A stretch of DNA of 64,000 bases from assembly GCF_000620785.1 (NCBI RefSeq), contig NZ_JIAI01000005.1:434001-498000 (forward strand), written 5' to 3'. The notes below the pieces were generated by a model, which did not search any database, was not told where the DNA came from, and was given only the letters and a program-made list of their open reading frames with translations. The stretch is from Actinospineispora acaciae DSM 45401. GTDB taxonomy: Bacteria; Actinomycetota; Actinomycetes; Mycobacteriales; Pseudonocardiaceae. The position numbers and the translations under genes were made by a program. Positions 17,486 through 25,497 of this stretch are shown here, piece after piece. How positions within the stretch are numbered: the stretch's first letter is position 1; every line of letters begins with the position of its first letter.

Positions 17486-18268
17486 ATGACCGACCCGTCC
17501 CAGCCCCGCTCGTCGGGCGCCCCGCCCGGCACTCCGGCCTGGCCGTCGGGCGGGCAGCCCTGGCAGCCGCCGCCCTATCCGTCGCACACACAGGCCGGTG
17601 CTCCGGCGTGGCCATCCGCGCCCAACGTGCCCGCGCCGCCGTACTCGCCGCCTCCCGGCCAGCCGACCCCACCCCCGTACGCGCCGAACTGGCCGCCCGC
17701 GCCACCTCCCGTCCCGCCCGACCCCACCCGCGGTCGACGGCTGCGCGTGGCCGGCCTGGTGTTGTTGATCGTCTCGATCGTCGGCGGGGTGTTCACGCTC
17801 GGGTTCGGCCTCTACCGGTCGTTCGGCTCGTTGACCGACCTGCAGCGGGTGCCGGCGGCCGTCGGCGGTCCGGTGACCCTCGACTCCTCGGGCGTCTACT
17901 CGATCTTCTACGAGCCGGCCCCCGGCGCCCTCACTCAGGACCCGAGCGGCCCCGTCACCGATCTGCCGGCCGTCCAGGTGATCGGTCCGGACGGCTCGGT
18001 GGCGACGGTGACGCCACCCGACGGCGAGTTCAGCTACTCCTTCAATGACCACTCCGGCCGCAAGATCGCCGAGCTGACCGCCGACCGGCCGGGCCGGTAC
18101 CAGATCGAGCCGGTGAGCGCGTCTGCGCAGTCCGGCGAGCTCGCGGTGGGCGGCAACCTCGGCGGCTGGCTCGCCCTGGCCTTCGTCGGCCCGCTGGTGG
18201 CCGTCCTGATCTTCCTGACCGGCCTGGCGCTGCTCATCGTCGGCTTCGTCCGGCGCCGCGCCAGGTAA
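17486..18268 (+). CDS. Proline-rich membrane protein
   Basis: 260 residues. The first 90 are a low-complexity Pro/Gly/Ser/Tyr-rich tail, predicted cytoplasmic. A transmembrane helix (VAGLVLLIVSIVGGVFTLGFGLY) follows, then a domain of about 120 residues with beta character (PVTLDSSGVYSIFYEP ... GRYQIEPVS), and a second helix near the C-terminus (LALAFVGPLVAVLIFLTGLALLIVGF) ending in RRRAR. No named family is recognised. AGGAGG at 17476-17481 fixes the ATG at 17486. It converges on the acyl-CoA synthetase gene, 4 bp away. Confidence 0.8.
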   Translation: MTDPSQPRSSGAPPGTPAWPSGGQPWQPPPYPSHTQAGAPAWPSAPNVPAPPYSPPPGQPTPPPYAPNWPPAPPPVPPDPTRGRRLRVAGLVLLIVSIVGGVFTLGFGLYRSFGSLTDLQRVPAAVGGPVTLDSSGVYSIFYEPAPGALTQDPSGPVTDLPAVQVIGPDGSVATVTPPDGEFSYSFNDHSGRKIAELTADRPGRYQIEPVSASAQSGELAVGGNLGGWLALAFVGPLVAVLIFLTGLALLIVGFVRRRAR

Positions 18269-18272
18269 GGGC

Positions 18273-20171
18273 TCACCGGCCGCGCAGGATCGGGCGCAGC
18301 GCGTCCAGCACCGACGCGTCGTCGATGGTGGACGGGACGGGTTCGTCCCGGCCGCCGTTCGGGCCGTCCGCGATGCCCCGCATGGTCTTGCGCAGGATCT
18401 TGCCGGAGCGGGTCTTGGGCAGCGCCGGGACGACCGCCACCTCCTTGAACGAGGCCACCGCGCCGACCTGGTCGCGGACCATCCCGATCAGCTCGGCGGA
18501 CAGCTCGGACTCGTCGGCGCTCACACCGGCCTTGAGTACCACGAACCCGCGCGGCACCTGGCCCTTCAACTGGTCCGCCACCCCGATCACCGCGCACTCC
18601 GCCACCGAAGGGTGCGAGGCGAGCACCTCCTCCATGGTGCCGGTGGACAGCCGGTGGCCGGCCACGTTGATCACGTCGTCGGTGCGGCCCATGACGAACA
18701 CGTAGCCGTCCGCGTCGAGGTGACCGCCGTCGCCGGTCAGGTAGTAGCCGTCGAACGCGGACAGGTAGGACGCCACGAACCGCTGGTCGTCGTTCCACAG
18801 CGTGGGCAGCGAACCGGGCGGCATCGGCAGCTTGATCACGATGGCGCCGTCGGTGTCGGGCGCGGCCGGGGAGCCGGACGGCTCCAGCACCGCCACGTCC
18901 CAGCCGGGCACCGGCACCGTCGGCGACCCCGGCTTCACGGGCAGCGGCTCCAGCCCCATCAGGTTCGCCGCGATCGGCCAACCGGTCTCGGTCTGCCACC
19001 AGTGGTCGATCACCGGCACCCGGAGCAGGTCCTGCGCCCAGCGCAGCGTCTCCGGGTCGAGCCGCTCGCCGGCCAGGAACAGGTACTCGAACCCGGACAG
19101 GTCGTACGAACCGAGCAGCGCGCCCTTCGGGTCCTCCTTCTTGATCGCCCGGAACGCGGTGGGCGCGGTGAACATCGCCTTCACCCCGTGCTCGGCGATC
19201 ACCCGCCAGAACTGGCCGGCGTCCGGCGTCCCGACCGGCTTGCCCTCGTACAGCACGGTGGTCGCCCCGGTGAGCAGTGGCGCGTACACGATGTAGGAGT
19301 GGCCGACCACCCAGCCCACGTCGGAGGCGGTGAACATGACCTCGCCCGGCCCGACGTCGTAGATGTTGGCCATGCTCCAGCGCAGCGCGACCGCGTGGCC
19401 GCCGTTGTCCCGCACCACGCCCTTGGGCTTCCCGGTCGTACCGGAGGTGTACAGGATGTACAGCGGGTCGGTGGCCGCCACCGGCACGCAGTCCGCCGGG
19501 GTGGCCTTGTCGAGCGCCGACGCCCAGTCCACGTCCCGCTCGCCCATCGCGGCCGGCGCCTGCGGGCGCTGCAGGATCACGCACCGCTCCGGCTTGTGGT
19601 TGGCCAGCTCGATCGCGCGGTCCAGCAGCGGTTTGTACTCGACGGTCCGTTTCACCTCGATGCCGCAGGACGCGGACACGATCACCTTCGGCGCGGCGTC
19701 GTCGATCCGCACCGCCAGCTCGGGCGCGGCGAACCCGCCGAACACCACCGAGTGCACGGCGCCGATCCGCGCGCAGGCCAGCATCGCGATGGCCGCCTCC
19801 GGCACCATCGGCATGTAGATGACCACCCGGTCGCCCTTGGTCACGCCGAGGCCGGCCAGCACGCCCGCGAACCGGGCCACCTCGTCGCGCAGCCCGGCGT
19901 AGCTGTAGCTCCGCCTGGTCCCGGTCACCGGGCTGTCGTAGATCAGCGCGGTCCGCTCGCCGTGGCCGGCCTCGACGTGCCGGTCCAGCGCGTTGTGGCA
20001 GGTGTTCAGCTCGCCGTCGGGGTACCACCGGTAGAAGGGCGGGTTGGACGAGTCGAGCGCGCGGGTCGGCGGCCGGTGCCAGTCGATGGCGCTCGCGGCG
20101 CCGTGCTCGAACCCCCAGAACCGCTCGGGATCGTCGATACTGGTGCGGAAGGCGTCCCGGTAGCCGCTCAT
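18273..20171 (-). CDS. prpE: Propionyl-CoA synthetase-like acyl-CoA ligase (PrpE type)
   Basis: 632 residues of the acetyl/propionyl-CoA synthetase class of the ANL superfamily. Motifs: YTSGTTGKPKG (P-loop, A3), HWWQTETGWP (A5), YYLTGDGGHLDADGY (A7/A8) and the acetylatable lysine region KTRSGKILRKTMR (A10). The N-terminus YRDAFRTSIDDPERFWG is the ACAS_N module. PrpE-like enzymes activate short-chain acids with ATP and CoA in the cytoplasm. The ATG at 20171 is preferred for the upstream GGAGAG. The Lys suggests control by reversible acylation. Acetate versus propionate preference is uncertain. Confidence 0.88.
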   Translation of the reverse strand: MSGYRDAFRTSIDDPERFWGFEHGAASAIDWHRPPTRALDSSNPPFYRWYPDGELNTCHNALDRHVEAGHGERTALIYDSPVTGTRRSYSYAGLRDEVARFAGVLAGLGVTKGDRVVIYMPMVPEAAIAMLACARIGAVHSVVFGGFAAPELAVRIDDAAPKVIVSASCGIEVKRTVEYKPLLDRAIELANHKPERCVILQRPQAPAAMGERDVDWASALDKATPADCVPVAATDPLYILYTSGTTGKPKGVVRDNGGHAVALRWSMANIYDVGPGEVMFTASDVGWVVGHSYIVYAPLLTGATTVLYEGKPVGTPDAGQFWRVIAEHGVKAMFTAPTAFRAIKKEDPKGALLGSYDLSGFEYLFLAGERLDPETLRWAQDLLRVPVIDHWWQTETGWPIAANLMGLEPLPVKPGSPTVPVPGWDVAVLEPSGSPAAPDTDGAIVIKLPMPPGSLPTLWNDDQRFVASYLSAFDGYYLTGDGGHLDADGYVFVMGRTDDVINVAGHRLSTGTMEEVLASHPSVAECAVIGVADQLKGQVPRGFVVLKAGVSADESELSAELIGMVRDQVGAVASFKEVAVVPALPKTRSGKILRKTMRGIADGPNGGRDEPVPSTIDDASVLDALRPILRGR

Positions 20172-20218
20172 CGATCTCTCCATCTGTGTCGAACCATCTG
20201 TCGAACTAGGTGCCCGCA

Positions 20219-20371
20219 ATGACGAACCAGGATCCTCCGCCCGACGAGGACGACATCGGCGGCGACCCGGTCTGTTGGTTGGACAGAGTGTGCCCGGAAT
20301 GCGGCAGGTTCGCCGCCTCCGAGCGCAAGCCGCGCACCTGTCCGGAATGCGGTGCCGAACTGTCGGTGTGA
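20219..20371 (+). CDS. 50-residue zinc-ribbon microprotein
   Basis: A short open frame starting MTNQDPPPDEDD. An acidic N-terminus is followed by two CPECG knuckles (Cys25/Cys28 and Cys41/Cys44) plus a further Cys19, a rubredoxin-like or zinc-ribbon pattern able to bind one zinc. The codons are GC-rich at third position, as in neighbouring genes, which supports real coding. It lies 47 bp from the start of the divergent acyl-CoA synthetase and 18 bp before the alpha/beta hydrolase, with which it is probably co-transcribed. Function unknown; it may be a regulator or metal-dependent adaptor. Confidence 0.72.
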   Translation: MTNQDPPPDEDDIGGDPVCWLDRVCPECGRFAASERKPRTCPECGAELSV

Positions 20372-20389
20372 GCTTCTAGCGTCAACCTC

Positions 20390-21250
20390 ATGACCGAGTT
20401 CGAGACCGGCGTGGCCGCCGTCAACGGCCTGCGCATGCACTACCTGCGGGCCGGCTCCGGCTCTCCCGTGGTCCTGCTGCACGGCTGGCCACAAACCAGC
20501 CACTGCTGGCGCAAGATCATCCCAGCGCTGGCCGAGGAGCACACGGTGATCGCGCCCGACCTGCGCGGGTACGGCCGCACCGACAAGCCGGCCTCCGGCT
20601 ACGACAAGCGCACCATGGCCTCCGACGTGGCCGCGCTGGTCGAGTCGCTGGGGTTCGACCGGGTGGCGGTGGTCGGGCACGACAGGGGCGGCCGGGTCGC
20701 GCACCGCTGGGGGCTGGACCGCCCGGAGCAGGTGCGCCGGCTGGCCGTGCTGGACATCCTGCCGACCAGGGAGGTGTGGCGGCGCTGGGACGCCGAGCTG
20801 GGGCGGCGCTACTGGCACTGGATGTTCCACCTGCAGCCGGACCTCCCGGAGCGGCTGGCCGGCGCGGACGTGGCCGGCTACCTCGGGTACTTCTACGAGC
20901 GCTGGACGTACAACCGGCACGGGCTGGAGCCCGAGGCGGTCGCCGAGTACGTGCGGTCGTTCTCCGCCCCTGGCGCGCTGCGGGCCAGCTTCGACGACTA
21001 CCGAGCCGCGTTCCCGGCCGACGCGGAGGCCGACGACGCGGACTACGCCGCCGGCCGCCGGCTCACCATGCCGGTGCTCGCGTCGTGGGGTGCCGCCGGG
21101 CTGTTCGGGTCGGCGCCCGCGCTCGAGGCGTGGCGCGACTACGCCGAGGACGTCCGAGGGGAGGGGATACCCGAGTGCGGACACTTCATCGCCGAAGAAC
21201 GCCCTGACGAGCTGGTGGCGCTGCTCCGCCCGTTCCTGGCCGACGGCTGA
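20390..21250 (+). CDS. Alpha/beta hydrolase, haloacetate dehalogenase/epoxide hydrolase type
   Basis: 286 residues. VVLLHGWPQTSHCW forms the oxyanion loop. The nucleophile elbow GHDRGG has Asp (residue 98) instead of Ser, the mark of haloalkane/fluoroacetate dehalogenases and epoxide hydrolases. The cap region and the catalytic ECGHF histidine near the C-terminus are present. GHDRGGRVAHR is especially like fluoroacetate dehalogenases. It hydrolyses a C-halogen bond or epoxide in the cytoplasm; substrate unproven. It follows the zinc-ribbon microprotein by 18 bp. Confidence 0.88.
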   Translation: MTEFETGVAAVNGLRMHYLRAGSGSPVVLLHGWPQTSHCWRKIIPALAEEHTVIAPDLRGYGRTDKPASGYDKRTMASDVAALVESLGFDRVAVVGHDRGGRVAHRWGLDRPEQVRRLAVLDILPTREVWRRWDAELGRRYWHWMFHLQPDLPERLAGADVAGYLGYFYERWTYNRHGLEPEAVAEYVRSFSAPGALRASFDDYRAAFPADAEADDADYAAGRRLTMPVLASWGAAGLFGSAPALEAWRDYAEDVRGEGIPECGHFIAEERPDELVALLRPFLADG

Positions 21251-21272
21251 GCGGCGGCTGAGCGCCGTCCGG

Positions 21273-22043
21273 TCAGAACTTCCTGCGGGTGAGCAGGCTC
21301 GTCACCGGCTCGGGGGCGCGGTGCCGGGGCCGGCGCGAGCGCTCCTCGGGCTTGGCGGCGTGCGCGGCCGAGCCGAACAGCGGGGTCACCGGCGCCTCCT
21401 CGTCGGGCCGGTCTCCGTCCGGCTCGGCATCCACCGAGGTGACCTCGCCGACCGGGATGAGCTGGTCGATCGGGGACAGCATCGGGGAGGTCGCGGGGCC
21501 GGGAGCGGGCGGCGCCTCCGGCCGGGCGTGTTGTGACGGCTGCGCATGGTGTGACGCGGGTGAGTGGAGGCCGCCGAGCGGGTCGTTCTGCAAGTCACCG
21601 TGGGTGTTGTCGCGGGTGTCGCCCCGGGTGTCGCTGTGCAGGCCGCCTCGGGTGTCGGCGTGGCCGCCGCCGAGGGGGTCGCGGTTCACCTCATTGTGCG
21701 CACCGCTGCGCACGGCGCCGTGACCGCCGCTGGGCTTGAGCGGGGGCGAGGCGTAGCCGGGGTCCTCACGGTCGAGGCGCTCGATCACCCAGTCGACGAC
21801 GAGCGCGGTGGGCGCCACGCCACGGTCGGCGGCCAGTCGCTTGAGCTGTTCGATGCGTAGCGCGGGCAGCCGCACCTGGAACACCTGCGCGGAGCCGAAA
21901 CGGCCGGTGAGCTCGGACGCCGAACCGTCGGCCTCGGGCGAAAGCGCGGCCAGGTAGGACTCCAGTTCGTCTTCGGGCATGAGGTCCGCCGGGTCGGACT
22001 CCACCGCCCGATGCCGTGAGGGGCGACGCTCGCGAAACACCAT
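21273..22043 (-). CDS. Ribbon-helix-helix-like protein with low-complexity tail
   Basis: 256 residues. Residues about 50-95 (VFQVRLPALRIEQLKRLAADRG ... VVDWVIERLD) have a strand followed by two helices, as in ribbon-helix-helix DNA-binding proteins that pack as dimers. The middle is low-complexity, with the tetrapeptide DTRG repeated and many His/Gly/Asp residues (residues about 125-150), and the tail is Pro-rich and basic. It may be a transcriptional regulator with a disordered arm. The family is not named with confidence. It is convergent with the dehalogenase-type hydrolase. Confidence 0.62.
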   Translation of the reverse strand: MVFRERRPSRHRAVESDPADLMPEDELESYLAALSPEADGSASELTGRFGSAQVFQVRLPALRIEQLKRLAADRGVAPTALVVDWVIERLDREDPGYASPPLKPSGGHGAVRSGAHNEVNRDPLGGGHADTRGGLHSDTRGDTRDNTHGDLQNDPLGGLHSPASHHAQPSQHARPEAPPAPGPATSPMLSPIDQLIPVGEVTSVDAEPDGDRPDEEAPVTPLFGSAAHAAKPEERSRRPRHRAPEPVTSLLTRRKF

Positions 22044-22133
22044 GACCGCAAACCTTAGGGGGGCCTACCTGCCTGTGCAGTGCGATACGCACAATACGCC
22101 CAAGATCATGCGATGAGGTGACGCCTGGGTGCG

Positions 22134-22355
22134 TCAGTCGGCCACGCCGTAGCCGGCTTCCACAACGGCGGCCGAGATCTCCGAAGCCCCCAGCTCACGG
22201 TCGCTCGTGATGGTGACAAAACCGCTACTGACCGTCACGTCAACCGAACGCACACCGCTCACCGCACTGAGCTCGTCGGTGACCGCTTGAGCGCAGTGCT
22301 CACAGCTCATCCCGATCACCGTCACCGTGGTGCGGTACGGAGCCTGCACGATCAT
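22134..22355 (-). CDS. HMA-domain metallochaperone (CopZ-like)
   Basis: 73 residues, a single heavy-metal-associated domain: strand TVTVIGM, metal loop GMSCEHC (Cys18, Cys21), then the two helices and strands of the ferredoxin-like fold. Such proteins carry Cu(I), or sometimes Zn, to P-type ATPases in the cytoplasm. GGAGGC just upstream fixes the ATG at 22355. No copper ATPase or CsoR gene is adjacent, so its partner lies elsewhere. Confidence 0.92.
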   Translation of the reverse strand: MIVQAPYRTTVTVIGMSCEHCAQAVTDELSAVSGVRSVDVTVSSGFVTITSDRELGASEISAAVVEAGYGVAD

Positions 22356-22797
22356 GGGGCCTCCAGTCGCTGATGAAACTCGCCCGATCATCGTCCCGGC
22401 CGGGTTCGGGGCGGCCGCCGGGGTCCGCTACATCCGCATACCGGGATGGCACCGCCCGTCCGGTCGTCACCCGCTCGTGCGGCGCCGCCCGCGCACCCCG
22501 GCCCGGTCCTCGGCGCCGCGCTCCGCCCGTCGATGAGAAGCGCCCGGCGCCTCGGGCAGCGGGTATGTCGTTCGTCACGCCGCCGCACCGCCCGTTCGCC
22601 CCGTCCGCCGCCCCGCCGCCGGTACCCGATCGGGTGGTGTCGGAAGTGGGCTGAAGTGCTCACTTAGAGTGCATCAGCTCACCCGGGAAGGGGGGTGCGA
22701 GCCTCGCGGGTGGTAGGTAACGTGCAGGTCGCGGTGACGGGGGTGGCCGATTCGCTCGCGGGAGGCGATCGAGCCGAATGCCGACGGGGAGGCGCAA
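22356..22797. other. Intergenic region without a recognised gene
   Basis: About 440 bp between the HMA gene and the 81-residue protein gene. Open frames here are Arg/Pro/Gly-rich, lack ribosome-binding sites and look like GC-rich shadows. The right half should hold the promoter of the following gene, but no convincing -35/-10 pair was found. Confidence 0.5.
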
Positions 22798-23043
22798 ATG
22801 AGTGGTACTGGCAGGGTGCCCGGGCAGCCGACGGAGCAGCGGTTCGCCCGTGAGGTGCCGGCATCGGCGATTCCATCACAGCGGAACGCGGCGGACGCTT
22901 ACCGCGTCAGCGAGGACCAGGTGCACCGGGCGCGGATCGTGGTCGCCCGCAACGCCGAGGACTCCGAGGACTGCCGTCGGCTGCTGGACATGCTCGGGCT
23001 GATCGCGTCCTCACCTGACCAACTTCCCCCGGTGCGGCGCTGA
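22798..23043 (+). CDS. Small actinobacterial hypothetical protein
   Basis: 81 residues. The first 35 are Pro/Gln/Ser-rich and the rest is helical (YRVSEDQVHRARIVVARNAEDSEDCRRLLDMLGLI). A good GGGAGG ribosome-binding site lies 7-8 bases before the ATG, and codon use is normal, so it is probably a real gene. No motif, signal or membrane segment is seen. It is transcribed toward tRNA-Glu, which starts 107 bp downstream with its own promoter. Confidence 0.7.
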   Translation: MSGTGRVPGQPTEQRFAREVPASAIPSQRNAADAYRVSEDQVHRARIVVARNAEDSEDCRRLLDMLGLIASSPDQLPPVRR

Positions 23044-23068
23044 CGGCGCCGGGATCGCCAGGGTCGGT

Positions 23069-23098
23069 TTGAGCGCGGCCCGGCACCTGGCATATGCT
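23069..23098 (+). promoter_or_regulatory. Promoter of tRNA-Glu
   Basis: TTGAGC (-35) at 23069-23074 and TATGCT (-10) at 23093-23098 are separated by 18 bp and lie about 52 bp before the mature tRNA. This matches a primary-sigma (HrdB/SigA) promoter giving a short 5' leader. Confidence 0.65.
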
Positions 23099-23150
23099 TC
23101 GACCGCTCCCAGCGGTCAGCCGTTGAGGGTCACGGTCCGGCAGGGCCTGG

Positions 23151-23223
23151 GTCCCCATCGTCTAGCGGCCTAGGACTCCGCCCTTTCAAGGCGGCAGCGC
23201 GGGTTCGAATCCCGTTGGGGGCA
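23151..23223 (+). tRNA. tRNA-Glu (anticodon TTC)
   Basis: A complete cloverleaf. The acceptor stem GTCCCCA pairs with TGGGGGC, the anticodon stem CCGCC/GGCGG encloses loop CTTTCAA with anticodon TTC, and the T arm is GGGTTCGAATCCC. The discriminator base is A and no CCA is encoded. It reads GAA (and GAG by wobble). Confidence 0.96.
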
Positions 23224-23283
23224 CGATCGATTGGGCGAGGTGTGCTCGCGGGGAGCGCTCGCCTTTATCGATCGCCGTGTCTT

Positions 23284-23302
23284 CTGGGGGTGCAACCCCC
23301 AG
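23284..23302. terminator. Perfect hairpin downstream of tRNA-Glu
   Basis: Arms CTGGGGGT (23284-23291) and ACCCCCAG (23295-23302) flank a 3-base loop. They are followed by a GC-rich run with a second small inverted repeat. The G5/C5-rich block resembles a sequence widely scattered between actinobacterial genes. It probably ends the tRNA-Glu transcript. Confidence 0.55.
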
Positions 23303-23387
23303 ACCCCGCCCGGCGGGCTTCGCCCCCGGACCCCCAAGTAGTGGGTTGAGTATGGCGGTCGCTGGCCGCCCGGAGAGGGCTCGGCTG

Positions 23388-23421
23388 GGCAATGCCGCCG
23401 GGGATTTGCGGCGGCATTGCC
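23388..23421 (-). terminator. Perfect 12-bp hairpin, terminator of the secreted-protein gene
   Basis: Arms GGCAATGCCGCC (23388-23399) and GGCGGCATTGCC (23410-23421) with a 10-base loop. It lies 16 bp past the stop codon of the reverse-strand secreted protein, the expected place for an intrinsic terminator. There is no long T run. Confidence 0.7.
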
Positions 23422-23436
23422 TCAGGTTGAAGGTGG

Positions 23437-23931
23437 TCAGACGGCTGCGCCGAGCATTGCCGCTAGGGGTGCCCAGGCGGTGGCTGCTTTGGCTACGTCG
23501 CCTACGGCCGAGGCGACCGAGCTGACGGCGCCGGCGCCGTCGTGGATCCACGAGGTCAGGACCTTGATCGGGTCGGTTTCTTCGGACTCCGAGGATCCGG
23601 GCGAGCCGGTGCTGGCCTGTTGTGACTTGGGCGTGCCGGACGAGACCGAGCTCGGTGTCTTCGGTTTGACGGGCAGGACGCACACCTGGGTGCCGTCGTC
23701 GGCGCCTGAGACGCATGCGTCTCCGCCGTCGGAGGATTGCCGGACGGGGGTGGACAGGGGCGTGCTGTGGGCGATGGTGTGCACGACGGGCGCGTTCGTG
23801 CTCGCCGGGTGCGCTTGGGCCGTTTCGGCGGGCGCCGGGGCTAGCATCGCACCCGCTACGGCCGCGAGCATCGCGCCGGCCACCAGTGTCGATGCCATGG
23901 CTGGGTGAATCCCGGTTTGAACTCGCTTCAT
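23437..23931 (-). CDS. Small secreted protein
   Basis: 164 residues. The N-terminus MKRVQTGIHPAMASTLVAG plus an Ala-rich hydrophobic core and an Ala-x-Ala-like site (PAETAQAHA region) form a Sec signal peptide. The mature part has two Cys (DACVSG, TQVCVL), a Ser/Thr/Pro-rich linker and an Ala/Val-rich C-terminus (VSSVASAVGDVAKAA...LAAMLGAAV) that could be an amphipathic or membrane helix. No family is recognised. AAGGAG upstream supports ATG 23931; a GTG lies two codons earlier. It sits in the accessory block between the tRNA genes. Confidence 0.7.
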   Translation of the reverse strand: MKRVQTGIHPAMASTLVAGAMLAAVAGAMLAPAPAETAQAHPASTNAPVVHTIAHSTPLSTPVRQSSDGGDACVSGADDGTQVCVLPVKPKTPSSVSSGTPKSQQASTGSPGSSESEETDPIKVLTSWIHDGAGAVSSVASAVGDVAKAATAWAPLAAMLGAAV

Positions 23932-24191
23932 GATCACTCCTTGGTCGAGGAACGCTGACTGCGCCAGGGCCTCGAGGCCCCCTCAGGAAAAGTGAAGAAG
24001 CGGCCGGCACTCCGGGGCATTCGGTGGCGCCCAGACCCGACCCGCTCGTGTACCCACGGTCACGTCACGCAGGTTCCAGACCCAGCCGTCGGCACTTGGT
24101 TCGGGCGCCAACGCGCGGGTTGCTGGCCCGGCCAGCGTACCCCGGAAAGGTCCAGCGCAATCGCTCCGGAGCGGCGATACGCCCGGGCGGT

Positions 24192-24233
24192 GTAACAGTG
24201 TTGTGGCGGGGGTCGTGCTGCTGTTACTGTAAC
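24192..24233 (+). promoter_or_regulatory. Inverted repeats upstream of the zinc-finger membrane protein
   Basis: The 420 bp between 23932 and 24351 hold no gene. Within them GTAACAG (24192-24198) pairs with CTGTTAC (24221-24227), and GTTACTGTAAC (24223-24233) is a perfect 5+1+5 palindrome. AATGA/TCATT follows at 24235-24249. These are candidate regulator sites for the gene starting near 24352, perhaps for one of the nearby TetR proteins. Confidence 0.4.
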
Positions 24234-24351
24234 GAATGAGGTAAGTCATTCTAGTGGTTACCGCGAGCTGGACGTCCGGGTAGGGGATCGGCGATGCGGC
24301 CGCGCCGGCCGGCGAGCATCGGCGATGGGTCGAGGAGCGGTGGTTGTGGGC

Positions 24352-24825
24352 ATGAGCGCCACGGGCGAGCCGACCGACGTGCCGACGGTGTGCGCCCTTC
24401 CCGGGTGCACCAACCCGCTCGAGCAGGTTTCGTCGGGCCAGGCGCGGTTGTACTGCTGCGTCGCGCATCGCAAGATCGCCCGTAGGGCGCGCCGGAATCG
24501 GCCGGAGAGGCCGGCCGGCACGCGGTCGGCCCGGGGGCACAGGCGGCCGGATTCGCGCCGACCGGGCTCGGGGCGAGTTCGGGGCGGAGTGCGCGAGCGG
24601 ACAGGCACGGCCGCCGGTCGCCGGCCGCGATCGTCGGCGGCTGGCGTGGCCGGCGTGGCTGGCGTGCTGGGCCTTGTGGCGGTCGGTGTGGTCGTGACCT
24701 GGTTCAACGGCGAGACCGGCCGGGTCGTCGTGCTGGCTGCGGTGGCCTTGCTCGCCGCGGTGTCCGTCGGCTGGATCGCTGTCAGGCGCCGAGGCCACCA
24801 GGTGCGCGGGCGCGCCACGCCCTGA
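24352..24825 (+). CDS. Zinc-finger-like membrane protein
   Basis: 157 residues. The N-terminus has CALPGCTNPL ... LYCCVAHR, a Cys-rich knuckle like the short zinc fingers seen in plasmid and actinobacterial DNA-binding proteins. An Arg-rich basic stretch (about 45-95) follows, then two transmembrane helices (VAGVLGLVAVGVVVTWF; VVVLAAVALLAAVSVGWIAV). The combination suggests a membrane-anchored nucleic-acid-binding or sensory protein. The start is uncertain: GTG codons at 24340 and 24346 lie between GAGGAG and the ATG. It precedes a tetR gene by 33 bp and is probably co-transcribed with it. Confidence 0.6.
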   Translation: MSATGEPTDVPTVCALPGCTNPLEQVSSGQARLYCCVAHRKIARRARRNRPERPAGTRSARGHRRPDSRRPGSGRVRGGVRERTGTAAGRRPRSSAAGVAGVAGVLGLVAVGVVVTWFNGETGRVVVLAAVALLAAVSVGWIAVRRRGHQVRGRATP

Positions 24826-24858
24826 GCCCGGACCGCCGCGCGCCGCTCGGAGGAGAAT

Positions 24859-25497
24859 GTGGTCGTGGCGGCGGACGTCGGCGGACCCGAGGTGGACAAC
24901 GACAAGGCTCGCGACGTCCTGGCGGCCGCGCGGGAGCTGTTCGGCCAGGTCGGCTACGCCAAGGCCGGCGTGCGTGAGATCGCCAGGCGGGCGAACGTGG
25001 CGGTCGGCACCGTCTACGCGCACTTTCCGTCGGGGAAGGTCGACGTTCTCGAAGCCGTCATGAGCGACCGGATGCGCAGCCTGGTCGCTCATGTGCTCGG
25101 CAGCCCGCTGGAGGACCCGGTCGAGCGGTTCCTCGACGCCACCCGGCGGTTGAACAGCGAGCTGGTCCGGGATCCGCTGCTGCGCAAGCTGCGCTCGGAG
25201 CAGGGCAGGATCCCGGAACCTCGGCTGCGGGAGCGCGGCCGCCAGATCGAGGACAGGTTCCATGCCATCGCCGTCGACCGGCTGCGCGAGATGGACGCCG
25301 CCGGCCTGATCCACTGCCCGGACCCGGAGGCCGTGGCGACCCTGCTGCGCGTCACCACGCGGGGCTGGCTGCAGGCCCGCGACGACGGCCGTGACCTGGT
25401 CGAGCACGACCGGATGCTGGAGATGCTGCTGGACGGCGTGCGCGCACTGATCAACTCCGGTGGTCGGGCGGCGGCACCCGCCGACCGAGGGCGGTGA
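24859..25497 (+). CDS. TetR-family regulator (paralogue 1)
   Basis: 212 residues. The N-terminal TetR HTH is clear: DVLAAARELFGQVGYAKAGVR, then EIARRANVAVGTVYAHFPSG. The C-terminal ligand domain is closely similar to that of the gene on the opposite strand (25498-26106), with shared blocks such as RRLNSE, VRDPLLR, LREMDAAGLIHC and DPEAVA. The two are recent paralogues. Its TGA (25495-25497) abuts the reverse-strand TGA of the partner, forming the palindrome TGATCA. It may regulate the upstream membrane protein gene. Confidence 0.88.
   Translation: MVVAADVGGPEVDNDKARDVLAAARELFGQVGYAKAGVREIARRANVAVGTVYAHFPSGKVDVLEAVMSDRMRSLVAHVLGSPLEDPVERFLDATRRLNSELVRDPLLRKLRSEQGRIPEPRLRERGRQIEDRFHAIAVDRLREMDAAGLIHCPDPEAVATLLRVTTRGWLQARDDGRDLVEHDRMLEMLLDGVRALINSGGRAAAPADRGR

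Noticed and set aside
18612..20222. 536-residue forward open frame
   Set aside because: Antisense shadow of the acyl-CoA synthetase gene, which has all ANL motifs.
21540..21720. Short tandem repeats that could suggest a CRISPR array or minisatellite
   Set aside because: They are coding repeats for DTRG-like residues within an open frame; unit length and spacing are irregular, and no cas gene is present.
22388..22663. Reverse 91-residue open frame in the 22.4-22.8 kb gap
   Set aside because: Arg/Gly/Ala low complexity, no Shine-Dalgarno and no motif; typical of random GC-rich sequence.
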